Shown piece by piece: positions 12,623-23,800 of a stretch of 64,000 nucleotides of DNA. The stretch comes from Adineta vaga (lineage: Eukaryota > Rotifera), in the NCBI GenBank assembly GCA_021613535.1, contig CP075496.1, positions 11,346,001 through 11,410,000 on the forward strand. The letters run 5' to 3'. The position numbers were made by a program, and so were the translations under genes. The notes beneath the pieces were generated by a model. It searched no databases. It worked only from the letters and a program-made list of their open reading frames with translations, and was not told where the DNA came from. Each line of letters begins with the position of its first letter. Within the stretch, counting starts at the first letter, position 1.

Positions 12623-13170
12623 TTAGGTTTCGTTTCGTTCTGCACCCACAAAGAAACCAGCCCCAAATGCAAGTAATGTAAGCGCTGTCCAGAGAAAGTA
12701 ATGTGCAGCAACGCATAAATGATATGAAGATCCAACTGATGTATGACCTAGAAGTGTACTTCCGTATGGAAAAAGATACACATCTAGATCACGTGTATAA
12801 GTTCCCCAGGTGGCATACGCCGACATAACAAAGATCGATGAAAAGTATAAGAGACCTAATGCTATGAATATAACTATTATTTTTCGAAGAAATATACTGG
12901 CTATGGTCGCTGCTATAGCGAAGACAAGTAATAGAAGACCAAAAATAGAAAGGCCAGCTTGCGTAACTCGATTTAGATTGTAACATCCTGGACCGGTACC
13001 TACGAGTTTACCACTATATTATCTCCATAACATGTTCGGAAGAGACCAATTGTATTTCCATCTCCAGCATCGAGCCATGTTGGTGTAGCAACACTAATAA
13101 TTAAAAGTAGCAAAGAAAAACCACTAATACCAGCTGCTGCTATGAGACAAATTTTACCAAAATCTGGCAT
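12623..13170 (-). CDS. Claudin/PMP22-like tetraspan membrane protein
   Basis: Apparently intronless, ATG at 13170 and TAA at 12623. The conceptual protein of about 182 residues has four hydrophobic segments: CLIAAAGISGFSLLLLIISV, then LSIFGLLLLVFAIAATIASI, IIVIFIALGLLYFSSIFVM and HYFLWTALTLLAFGAGFF. The first extracellular loop has the claudin-type pattern ATPTWL, GLFRTC and GCYNL, that is W, then GLxxxC, then C. The family includes claudins, PMP22 and channel gamma subunits at cell junctions or membranes. The 548-nt span is one base short of a multiple of three: the frame breaks around 13008-13022 between GLFRTCYGDN and GTGPGCYNLN, with good coding sequence on both sides. This is either an assembly indel or a disabling mutation. 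Confidence 0.72.
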
Positions 13171-14767
13171 GAGAGTAATTTAATGAATAAATAATCGTAA
13201 AGATGAAACGATCTGTAAGACAAACATAGAAAAATATATAATAATAGATAAATTTATTTAGCTTTTTCTGTAAGTTTTTTTCCGATAATGATCATGTTCG
13301 ACTGATTCTTTTATTTTTATATAAAAAAACTCTCGGTACATGTACTTGACAACAGTGATCGATAGTCAGAAGAAGTTTTAAAACTTCTTCTCAAGATCAA
13401 GATTGTACTGTTCTCGATTGATTCTTTTGTGATTTTACTTCCTATCAGCTCATTTTCAATCAGATGAACTACAAATAGTGCAAAAAGAAAATGAGAAATT
13501 TCGAACAAATCTCATTGCGATCGAATTGAATTCATTATCCTACATTGAACACGAAAGTGAGAAAAAACCCGTATCGATAAATATGACGAGAATTTCAACG
13601 ATGAAACTAAAGTTAACAAAATTTGATTTTATACTTCTCACAGTTGAAATTTACTTCTATATAATCGTGAGCAATTGCAAATATCTTTCTGACTTCCTTC
13701 CTTACCTTGAGCTAGACAAAAAACAACTGTGTATATGTAAATGTCGACACAATACGAACAAATATTCTCAACAAAAAAAATCGACGAAAAAGAAAATATG
13801 AATCACATAAAAGTAGAAACTCTCTCTCTCTCACTTGTCGTATTTGTTTTATATCTCGATTTTCTTTTTTTTTGTCTGAAATGTTTGTTTTCACTCTTTC
13901 TTCTCAGCAAAGAAAAAAAACTAAAAAAATAAATTCTTTACTGCAAGACTTCATTAAAACTTGCATCTCAAATGCATCAAGAGAATGTTATTCAAACTTT
14001 AAAAAAGAAGAAAAAAGCTAATGATGATAATTTCGTAAAAAATAACAATTAGTCATAGTAGCAGTTTGAATTGACGTGGTTGATATTTTGAATCATGATT
14101 ATCTTAAACAGATCTCTCATTTTACCTAAATATTGACGTTGTTCTATCGATCACTGATATTCTCTCTTAATTAAACACAAATCATGTTAGAAAGAAAAGA
14201 AAAACGAAAAAGAAAAAGAAGAAAAAGAACATGTTAAGAATCGATGTCGTTGCTACCGTTACAGAACTACAAGTGATTTCGACAGAAGAATAGAAGAGAG
14301 AAAAATATGAACGCTTGTATCGGCTTTTTGTTTGTATCGAAAAAGGCAAACGAATGCGAATGAAAGAAAATGACATTTCATTTTGTTACGAAAGATGGAG
14401 AGATTTTGAACAATTATGTAAATAAAAAAGACAAGAAAGTCATTTTTATTGTTATTCTTTAATTTTAACAATGTAACGAATATACCTGATCGAGACTATT
14501 TCGTATAAATACAATCAGACAATGATATTGTATAACAATATGCAAATGTTATTTTGATGATTATGATTGCAGTTTTTATCATTCGAAATAATGATTATTG
14601 AATCAAAATTTTTGTTCTTGTTTCAATACTATGGAACTTTTTGTTCACTTGTGATTGATGTGTATTCATAAAATACTGTTCATCAGATTAGTTCTCTACA
14701 TAAATCTAGCGCTTATTGTATACTTGATCAGTATGCTAACCAATAAGATCCAAGGAATGAATCATAG
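13171..14767. other. Intergenic region upstream of LIPT1 and of the claudin-like gene
   Basis: About 1.6 kb of AT-rich sequence between divergent genes. Short ORFs here (for example 13478-13801) have no domain, no splice support and a composition typical of non-coding DNA. A 24-bp perfect palindrome sits at 13368-13391. The likely LIPT1 promoter is near 14650-14767. Confidence 0.5.
13368..13391. repeat. Perfect 24-bp palindrome
   Basis: The sequence equals its own reverse complement over 24 bases, with two half-sites of AGAAGAAGTTTT meeting directly. It lies 200 bp upstream of the claudin-like start codon. It could be a regulatory dyad or chance; nothing else marks its function. Confidence 0.55.
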
Positions 14768-15893
14768 ATGAAACATACAGCACAGCATATTCTTCTTCTT
14801 GCTTGCTTGCTTGCTTTCAATTTATTCGATAAAATGCAGTCAATTTTACGTGGTGGTAATCGAATATTAATATCAAGATCAACTAATGTCTATACAAACT
14901 TAGCTTTAGAACGTTATTTAGCTGAAAATATCAAACATCAATCTAAAACACGATTATTATTACTTTGGCGAAATAAACCATGTGTCGTAATCGGTCGATA
15001 TCAAAATCCATTTGCTGAAAGTGATATTCATTATCTAGCAGAAAAACAGATCGATTTAGCTCGTCGTTATTCTGGTGGTGGTAAATCTTTTTACAAAATA
15101 AAAACTAAATCTTCATAATTTTCTTCAATAGGAACATGTTATCATGATCTTGGTAAGTGACCAATACCGAAAAACGTAGTTTACACGTGTTGATTTTTAT
15201 ACTACACAATTAGGAAATTTAAATCTAACAATATTAACAACACGTCAAGATTATAATCGGAAGAAAAATCTTCAATGGGTTGTTAATACAATCAATAAGG
15301 CGTATGATTTAAATCTACATATTACCGATCGTGATGATATCTTTCTTGATCAATATAAAGTCACAGGTAGTGCATCACGTCTTGAACGTCTCTATGCATA
15401 TCATCATTTTACATTATTAATCAATTCTGATTTAAATCATTTACGACGATCATTAAAATCTCCTGATCAATCAAATATTACAAGTAAAGCAACAATGAGT
15501 GTTCGATCATCAGTATTAAATTTATCTGATCGAAATGATGAATTAACATATGAAAAAACACTTGAATTATTAATAAAAAACTTTTTCAAATGGAATAATG
15601 AATCAATCAATTCTTCAAATTATGATTATATTGATCCATTATTATATTATGAAGAAATAAAAGATTTTGAAAGTGAACTTAAATCTGATAAGTTTCTCTT
15701 TCAAGGCACACCACCATTTGTTTATACAATACAAAATGTCAAACAAACAATTGAAATAACAATTGAAAATGGACTTATAACGAATATAAAAGGAAATGAT
15801 TTCATAGATGAAAACAAACAATTTCGAGGACAATTGTTTCATTTAGTTTATGATCAAATTCGAAAATTGACGACAAATAATTTGTCGAAATAA
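14768..15893 (+). CDS. LIPT1: Lipoyltransferase 1, mitochondrial (LIPT1)
   Basis: Three exons, 14768-15080, 15132-15152 and 15214-15893, give 337 residues. LIPT1 transfers lipoyl groups to the E2 subunits of mitochondrial 2-oxoacid dehydrogenases. Diagnostic stretches are LLLLWRNKPCVVIGRYQNPF, the ligand-binding loop RRYSGGGTCYHDLGNLNLT, the lysine-bearing QYKVTGSASRL, AYHHFTLLINSDLNHL and the carboxy-terminal domain with TPPFVYTIQNVKQTIEIT. The second exon is a 21-base microexon; leaving it out would remove part of the GGGT-YHDLGN loop. The start used is the first ATG. A second in-frame ATG 23 codons on would also leave the catalytic domain whole, and the extra N-terminal segment could be a mitochondrial targeting sequence. 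Confidence 0.92.
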
Positions 15894-15962
15894 ATATAAA
15901 TTCATTTGTGATTTGTAGAAAGATACTTCATGCTCTTTCTCGTCTTGAAGAAGAAAAGATAA

Positions 15963-16901
15963 CTAATGAGAAGAATGAATAATTGGTAGAAGAAGTTGTT
16001 CATAATCATGATATTGAAAGAAATATTTTGGATTTAATTTTATTTCATCATTGGAACGATGAAGACGACTAGGTATTCGCGGTTTTCGTAGATAATTAGG
16101 TAATGTTGAACGATCAGATAAAGCATTCAATGTTGGTTTATTCATTACTATTTCAGGAAGTTTTTTAATTGTAGAATCATCTTTTATAGGTTTTGAACGA
16201 ATTGAATTATCTATTTTATCAGACAAGTGTGTTGCACTTGTTATTGTTGGAGTTGATTCTTTTCGTTTTGGTAAGGCTTGTATAGATACATAATGATGTC
16301 TTTGACTAGTTGAATTCGCTAATTTTCTCGTGTGTAACATATGAGGTGGAGTGGAAAGTGTTAGTTGTTGTTGTTGTTGTTTCAGAGAAGAATCGACAGT
16401 TAGTGATTGAGTTCTAGTTGGTTGTTTCTTTCGATGAACTATTTGAGGTAAATGAAGTGGTGGATTAGAAACGGTAATTGAATTAATCAATATAGTTGGT
16501 GATTTACTTTGAATAACAAATGTATGTGTATATGTTGGAGAATCAGTCGAAGTTTCAGAAGAAGATAATGGTGAAGGTGTTCGATCAGTTTGTGTTTCAT
16601 GATTTTGTAATGTATTTTGTTTTTTTAAATATTCTATATAGTTTCCATACAATGGTCGAGTTTGTGTCGAATATTCAAACGGTTGTTTCGTTCGTTTGAC
16701 TAATAAATTAGGAGACATTTCTGGACTTGATGGTCCTGCATCTTCGTCGACTGGTTCTAATGTTAATGCAAATCGAACACGTTTTAGTGGACGACGTTTA
16801 TGTAAGGATGGTGTTGATAAAACAGTTGGTATATCCGAAGAAACTGGTGATACTGCTGATTTCGATGGTAAAGTCGTTTGTCCAAAATCCATCGTTGACA
16901 A
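15963..16901 (-). CDS. Disordered Ser/Thr/Pro-rich protein with an RVxF PP1-docking motif
   Basis: A single open reading frame encodes 312 residues from ATG at 16901. I do not recognise a family. It is rich in S, T, P, Q and K, and has a poly-Q run at about 175. No membrane segment or folded domain is evident. Residues 40-46 read KRVRFAL, a canonical RVxF motif for docking protein phosphatase 1, followed by acidic residues (EPVDED), a common context for such sites. Blocks such as TQTDRTPSPLSSS look like phosphorylation clusters. An acceptor-like TATAG lies just upstream of the ATG, so a 5' untranslated or coding exon may exist. The gene is convergent with LIPT1, 70 bp apart. Confidence 0.6.
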   Translation of the reverse strand: MSTMDFGQTTLPSKSAVSPVSSDIPTVLSTPSLHKRRPLKRVRFALTLEPVDEDAGPSSPEMSPNLLVKRTKQPFEYSTQTRPLYGNYIEYLKKQNTLQNHETQTDRTPSPLSSSETSTDSPTYTHTFVIQSKSPTILINSITVSNPPLHLPQIVHRKKQPTRTQSLTVDSSLKQQQQQLTLSTPPHMLHTRKLANSTSQRHHYVSIQALPKRKESTPTITSATHLSDKIDNSIRSKPIKDDSTIKKLPEIVMNKPTLNALSDRSTLPNYLRKPRIPSRLHRSNDEIKLNPKYFFQYHDYEQLLLPIIHSSH

Positions 16902-17812
16902 TGAATCTGTATCTATATAGAATTAAAATGAAATTAGATCTCAAGAAATTTATTTTGGAAATTACTAGAAAACGGATTCGTCATTGTCGTTGTCGTCTAT
17001 AATGTTAACGGTGCGAGTATGATGTTGATTTGTTATAAAGACTTTGTCTGGTCTTTAAATGGGAGTTGTGATGTTTGTTTTATAAAAAAAATCAATAAAA
17101 TCCAATAAAGTGAAAGACAAACTTTTTTCTCTCCTCCTAGAAATGAATCTTTACAAATGTGTCCTGTATGTCGATGGAGGAAGAAAATAATTCAAAGTCA
17201 AAAGCTTTCACTGAATGTTTCTTCATTCTTCTAAGATTTCTACCTTTTAATTAGATATTTTTGGCTTGGATTTTTTCATATTTGTTTTATTAATCAAATT
17301 TTTATTGTTGCAATGCGGACATATTCATAGAAGTTCTAATACATCAAAGAATAATTTATTGATTTTTTTTAATCGTTTTTTTTGTCGTCAGTAGTTAAAA
17401 GCTCTTTTCTTTCTTATGTCACTTATGATTGTTAAGCTTCTGATCGATTGCTGTATACTGAGAAATAATGATGAAATATTTATTGGATGACTAATCGTTG
17501 ATTTCGAGGTATTGGTAAGAATAAATTTATGAGATGTCGGATAAAGAATACTTTTCTATTTTCTATAAAGATTGAATCGAATAATTTATTTATTCATTTA
17601 AATTTTCTCACTAAAAATTTCAATTCTTTTTTACTTTAACGAAAGAAGAAAAAACAAGCTGAATGAAGATAAGATGAAGCTAACTTTAAAGAGAAACATC
17701 GACTAGAAAATATACAAATAGATATTATCATTAATATAGAAATAAAAATAGATAAAGCACGTTGGAAATCACTGTAAAGCATGTTTGTTTTACTGTTTCT
17801 TCATTCGTAATC
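16902..17812. other. Intergenic, no gene seen
   Basis: AT-rich sequence between two minus-strand genes. It should contain the promoter of the gene at 15963-16901 and the 3' UTR of the SORBS gene. Confidence 0.45.
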
Positions 17813-20800
17813 TTAAGAAAGAAGTTTAACATAATTGCCTGGAAATGTTCCAAATTCCATTGAATCTCTTTGACTCGGTTTGTCCATTACTCCGCAATAC
17901 CATCCATCATCACACATTTCAATAATATTGATGATATCTCCAACATGAATTTCTAATTCATCTGGATTTTGTGGAGTATAATCGTAGAGAACTTGACACC
18001 TAGGAGAACAAATTTTGTATGTGGAAGAGAGTTTATATGAATGAAACTTACTTGCGCATTGGTAATGATACATTTGGAATAGGATTGCCTTTTTCAGATG
18101 ATATCGGTTCAGAATCAGGAGGAACTTGTTTAGGTGATTGAATTTGTTCAATTACTTGAGGATTTTTCAACAGATTATCTATAAAAACAAAAGAATTATT
18201 AAGAATACAGATGATTATCTACAGTCATAGGTACGTTAGAACTGATTAATCATAAGAATAATAGTCTAAAATATTACCTGGTGGTTCTCTTAATGTTTCC
18301 ACATAAGCTGCAGGAAAGATACCTTCAATATGATTAAGTCTTCCTTCATACCAATTTTCATCCAATCGTCGCAATAGAGTAACTTTATCACCCTTGAAAA
18401 AAAGCAAAATTTTCAATAAATTAAGATAATCTTTCTCGAAATAGAAAATTTGAACCTTTCGTAATTGTAATTCAAATGTTTTCTGTGGTATAAAATCATA
18501 TTTAACGATTGCTTCACCATCAGGTTCATATTCTGTATCATAATCACTGGACATATTTTCTTGTTCATTTTTTTCCAATGGAAATAATTCAACATGATTA
18601 AGAGGAAAGATTCCAATTATATCTTGAAATTCTCCTTCAAGCCAATCATCATTAATACGCCGCCAGACAAGAAGTATATCGCCTTTTTTAAAAGATAATT
18701 CTCTTTAGAAGAAAAAAACCAAGTCACATTTTTAATTCATATCAAACTCAAAAAAAAACAAAATTACCTGCTGGTCTGCGCATAAAAACTATGAAGAGCC
18801 AAGGCTTTATAAATTGGTTGAGAATTTAATTGACTAAATATTCATTTTCATGTCAATAGATATAAGATCATTTCTAAACTTACATCGACGGTTTTGTTTG
18901 TGTTTTTTGTTGATTTCCATTACTAACATCATGACGACTAAACCATTGCTGAAATTACAAAACTCTAGTAAACATTGCATTTCATTTCATTGATCCTACA
19001 TACTTGCTGTTCAATATGTCCATTAGCATGATTGTTTGATTTATCTATAGGATGGAAAGTTATAATCGAAAAAGTATAAAGGAATAACGTTTTCAAAAAG
19101 TTCATGGGTGTATAATTGCTATTTGCATGTTAACGTCTCATTATCTCGTTTAGTTTTCAACACATTACAATTGCATGTTTGATAGAAATCAAAACAAAAA
19201 AAAAAGAGAAAACGACGACAATGATCGATACAAACGACGTTCTTTGTACAGATCAAATGTTGATGATACACATCTGTTAAGATCATAATTAATCTTCTTT
19301 TTTTTTCCTATGTGTCAAACATTTCAACAAACAACAAAAAAAGAATTTCAAATGTAACTCATCTATTATATAATGATATTTATCAATCATAATGTCGTCT
19401 TTTTTTTTCTTCTTCCCTTTCGTTCTATTATTATTATTCAATGATTAGTTATATCTACACATGCATAAACATATTTTGTATTCTTCCTATCATAGGTGAG
19501 TATCTATTCTAATGAGAGAGTCGTCTTTATATATGTATATCTACATTTAATATTATGATTACGATTGACGATGATATACGACGACAGCGAAGAGAATAAA
19601 TCGAAATGAATATTAAAAGAAAACTATACTTGTATATCAATTCTGTTTGAGAAAAGAAAAAAATAATGCGTCCAATGATTATCAATTATAGATAATAGAA
19701 AAGAAAAACAAAACTATGTACACAAACGTCCTATTAACTCTGAATATCGAGAAGAAAGATAATATTTTATCATGCAAAATTATCTTTCTTCGTTTCATAA
19801 AGGAAAAACTGAAAAATATGTTCTCAAGGTTACGCCTTGTATGTACGAGTATTTTTAAGAAAAACATCATCTGGTGATGAAACGCTTGTTGTTTTATAGG
19901 AAGGAGTTGGTATGATTTCATCTGGATGATCCCATTCATCCACAAGTAAACTAGGAGTAATTTTATGTTCACGTTGAAGTTTCATACGTAATGGACGATA
20001 ATCAAATGATTTCGATTGTGGTAAATAATTATCAAATTGAACTGAATCATGATTTGGACTTCCATGAGTTGTATGAGAATAAAATGAATCGTGATTTGAT
20101 GGTGATGATGATGATGGCATGGCTTTATTATGTTTGGAAATTGATGAATTTGAGATTTTACCAGATTTTTCTGCTTGATGTTTATCATAACGTGAATGAC
20201 GGAGTTTTCTTCGTCTAGGTTCACTTAATGGTACTGAATAGATTTCGCTCGGATTAGCTGCACCATCACGAAATACTTCAATATAATTTCGAGATATGTT
20301 TGCTAAACTATAATCAGGTGATTGATTACGATAATCATGTGATGATCGTGTAGGTGATTGATTAAATGTAAGACTTGGTGAACGATTTTGATAATAATCA
20401 TGGCGAAATAATGGTCGATTATTATGAGAATCATTTGGTTTATATTCATAAGTCGGATATGTTATTGAATGATCACTTCCTGTTGAATCAGTTTCATAAT
20501 CAACTGCAGCACCTCCGATATGTGGTTGATCGAATTGAGGAGTTAATGGTAACCAAGATAATTTTATGTTTTGTTGATTTGGACTCTGATATGGACGTTG
20601 TTGAAGAGATGGTGCTCTTCTTGTTTGTTCACGTTCAACTGTAACTGGTATTGCTCGAGCAATTGGTAATGATCTTTCACTTAATTGTGATCGTCGTTTA
20701 TCTTGATAATCCAAATCATCTCGTCTTGTGGACGAATATCCTTTATGATCTTGCCATGTTCGTCGTTCAGGTTTGGAATGATGATCATCACGAATGATTT

Positions 20801-23800
20801 GTCGACTATTAAAATATTTGGGTTCAACATTTTGATAGGGACTTGGTGGTGATTGTTTCGATGGGACTTCACGTAATTGTGAAGGTGGAACAGATGAATA
20901 TTTTAAAACATTTCCTCGTTCATCAATATACCGATAAATAATACGTGGTTTAATTGGTGCACCAGATTGATTATAAGATCGAACCGGACTTTGTTGATAA
21001 TTCGATCTATTTGTTTGTTGTAAATCATTGAGATTTGTTGGAAATGTTGGAGTTGATGTAGGTGTATGATGTAATCGACGTTCATTGACAAGATTACGAT
21101 CTGTATCATTTGTAGCCCTATTATCGAGTTGTTTATGTGAGAGAATATTGTTATTTCTTGTTGTTAGTGGTGGAGTTGGAGATAATTGAGATGCCGGTGG
21201 TCGAACATTGTATTTTCTTAAAAACGATTCCGGAAGACGAAGAATAATTGGACTATTAATAATGGCATCAATAACTTCATAGTTTGTATATGGAGTCGTT
21301 TTCGATTTGTTTTTGTTTTTCTTCTTGTTTTTTTTATTTTGTTTTGAATCAATTAAGGATGTTTGTTCCGAAGCTGCATTAGTGCTTGTCTGTGATAATT
21401 GATTTTGGTCTTGTTTAGAGTTTTTTCTTTTTGATTTACGTGTTAATGATTGTCGAAGAATGCTCATATAATCGGAATTTTGTAAATTTGATATAATATT
21501 ATTAAAACGTGTATGTAATGTATCATTTTGTTTACTGTTAGTTGTACCGATTGGATTGTCAAGTAAAGCATCAATGACAGTAAATTCACTTGCAACTGTT
21601 TTATTATTTCGATTAACAAGAGTTATATCTGTAGGAATCGTGGTCGTTGTTGTTGTCGTTGTATTAATTAGAACGGGATTTCCTGGTGCTGATGATAAAC
21701 GTTGAGATTGATTTGTTGTCGTTGATGGTTGTGGTGGTGGTGGTGGTGGTGGTGTTGTTGTTGGTGATGATACTTGATTTTCTTGTAAAACACGAGTTAA
21801 TTGTTGAATAGCTTGATGATCATCAGTCAAACGATTAACTTGTGCTTGAGCTTGATCGAGATCAGTAACTAGATTGGTTTTTCGAACGGAAGCAGGTGAT
21901 GTATGTCGTTGATCGTGATTAGTTCTATCTAAATAAACTTGACATTGTTCTGTACGTTCGATAACAAGTGATTGTTGAGATGCATTTTGATTACTGGAAT
22001 TATCAGTAGTACGTTTTTGTATTTCTGTTGCTTGTTCAAGTAAACGATTAATAGTTGGTAATGATTCATTAGATGGCAAACTTGTTCGACTAACTAATTT
22101 CGATGGTGTCGATGTTGTCGTTGTCGTAATTGTCGTAACTATTTGTGGTGATAATTGTTGTTGATCACGTGGTGGAGAATCATAAGTAGGTGCCGATGTT
22201 TTAAAACGTTGTTCAAAGAAATCACGTTTTGCAGAAAATGATTCTTGTCCTGGTTCGTTCGATGTTGAATTTAATGGTTTTTGATTTTCAAGATTATTTC
22301 CAACATTTTGATAAAAGTTCTGTGAAGGTTGATTATATGTATCAATACCTTCAATACGTGTTGGTCGTGTTGTATCACCATCAAGTCGCCGTTTAGCTGC
22401 ACGAGCTGATTTACCCATTAATGGTGATGAATAAATACGTGTTGGACTTAATGATGGAGATTTTTGAACATAATTAAGATTATTCTCCACATACGGAACA
22501 AATTCTCTCGTCTGAGTACTACTACTTGCATTATCTCGGTCCATATACATTGTTTGATTTCGAAGAATAGATAACAAAGACAGCGGTTATTCCTTTTTGT
22601 GTCAATACGGTTGATCGCACAATAATGATGGATGATAGGCGCTCATCCGAATCTTTGTAATATGACGATGGTCCGATATATAATATTGTTATGTGTATAT
22701 TCTCTACCTGGACGTTTGTCGCCTACGAATTTTTTTTCAGCGACTTATGAGAATAGAAGAGAACGAAAGAGAAAAAAGTGAATAGGTTTGCGTCTTTATA
22801 TCTACAAGTGAAGTGTCATGGTATGGATAAATATGAGAGACAACCACGACGATAATCGATGTTGATCTTAGTGTAATTTGTGGAGGTATACGACGAGCAT
22901 ATAAATACTAGTTCTTCTTTGTCTTCTCTTCGTTAATTACGCGTCAACTTTCTGTTTTGCCTCGCTATGTCTCTTCCCCCTCTCTCTCTCTCCTGTCTTC
23001 TTCTTTCGCTTTTCTGTCATATAAAAAGAAAAACATACGTATGTTTCTCACAATCATCATCATCACACTGTGACGCTAATAGACTTGCAGGCAATAGAGA
23101 AGAAAAAAGTGGTCAGGAAAAAAAAGAAGGCAAGCGGAAAAACAAACGTAGAAAGCCTAAGTGAATGTACAATAATACTAGTAAGCGGTTATAGAAATAT
23201 AACGCTTTTGATGTGTATATATAATTTTTTCTCTTCTTTATCGTCGGTTCTGTCTCTCTTATTTCATTTGCTTGTCAACGTTTTTACACATGTAAATCAG
23301 TCTTCTATCATTTTGACTGAATGGGCATGTTGTTGATATTGATTCTTTGACGAGATTCATGCGTATACGCATATAAGAAAATGTCATCGAAATATCTCGT
23401 GTATATGTATATGTATGCATACCCTCTTTAATTTGATGATAGTCAGAGTGATAATAATGAACAACGTATGCACATGAATATATATATTCTCGTTTGATAT
23501 GACTCTTCCATGGTAATATATTATGCAAAACAATAAGAAAAATGAAATATTATATTCTTGAAAAGAAAGAAAGAAAGAACGAACGAACTAAACTAACTGA
23601 TTAAAGAGACAGAATCATAAATTAATGTCTATAAGAACAAGAAGGTTTCTTTTTTTTCTTATTCCATACAAAAACCTATTAAGCAAAACAGATCAACGTA
23701 GACGCATTTGATCAAGGTTTTGTACAAGAGACATCATATGCAACACAAGTACGACGAGTAATGATCATTTCTAATTGGTCTGTTAAAAATCAACTAGAGT

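Noticed and set aside
13317-14471. Several ORFs of 60-107 codons on both strands
   Set aside because: They overlap each other, are rich in F/L/K/S from AT-rich DNA, and have no domain, splice partner or homology I can recognise.
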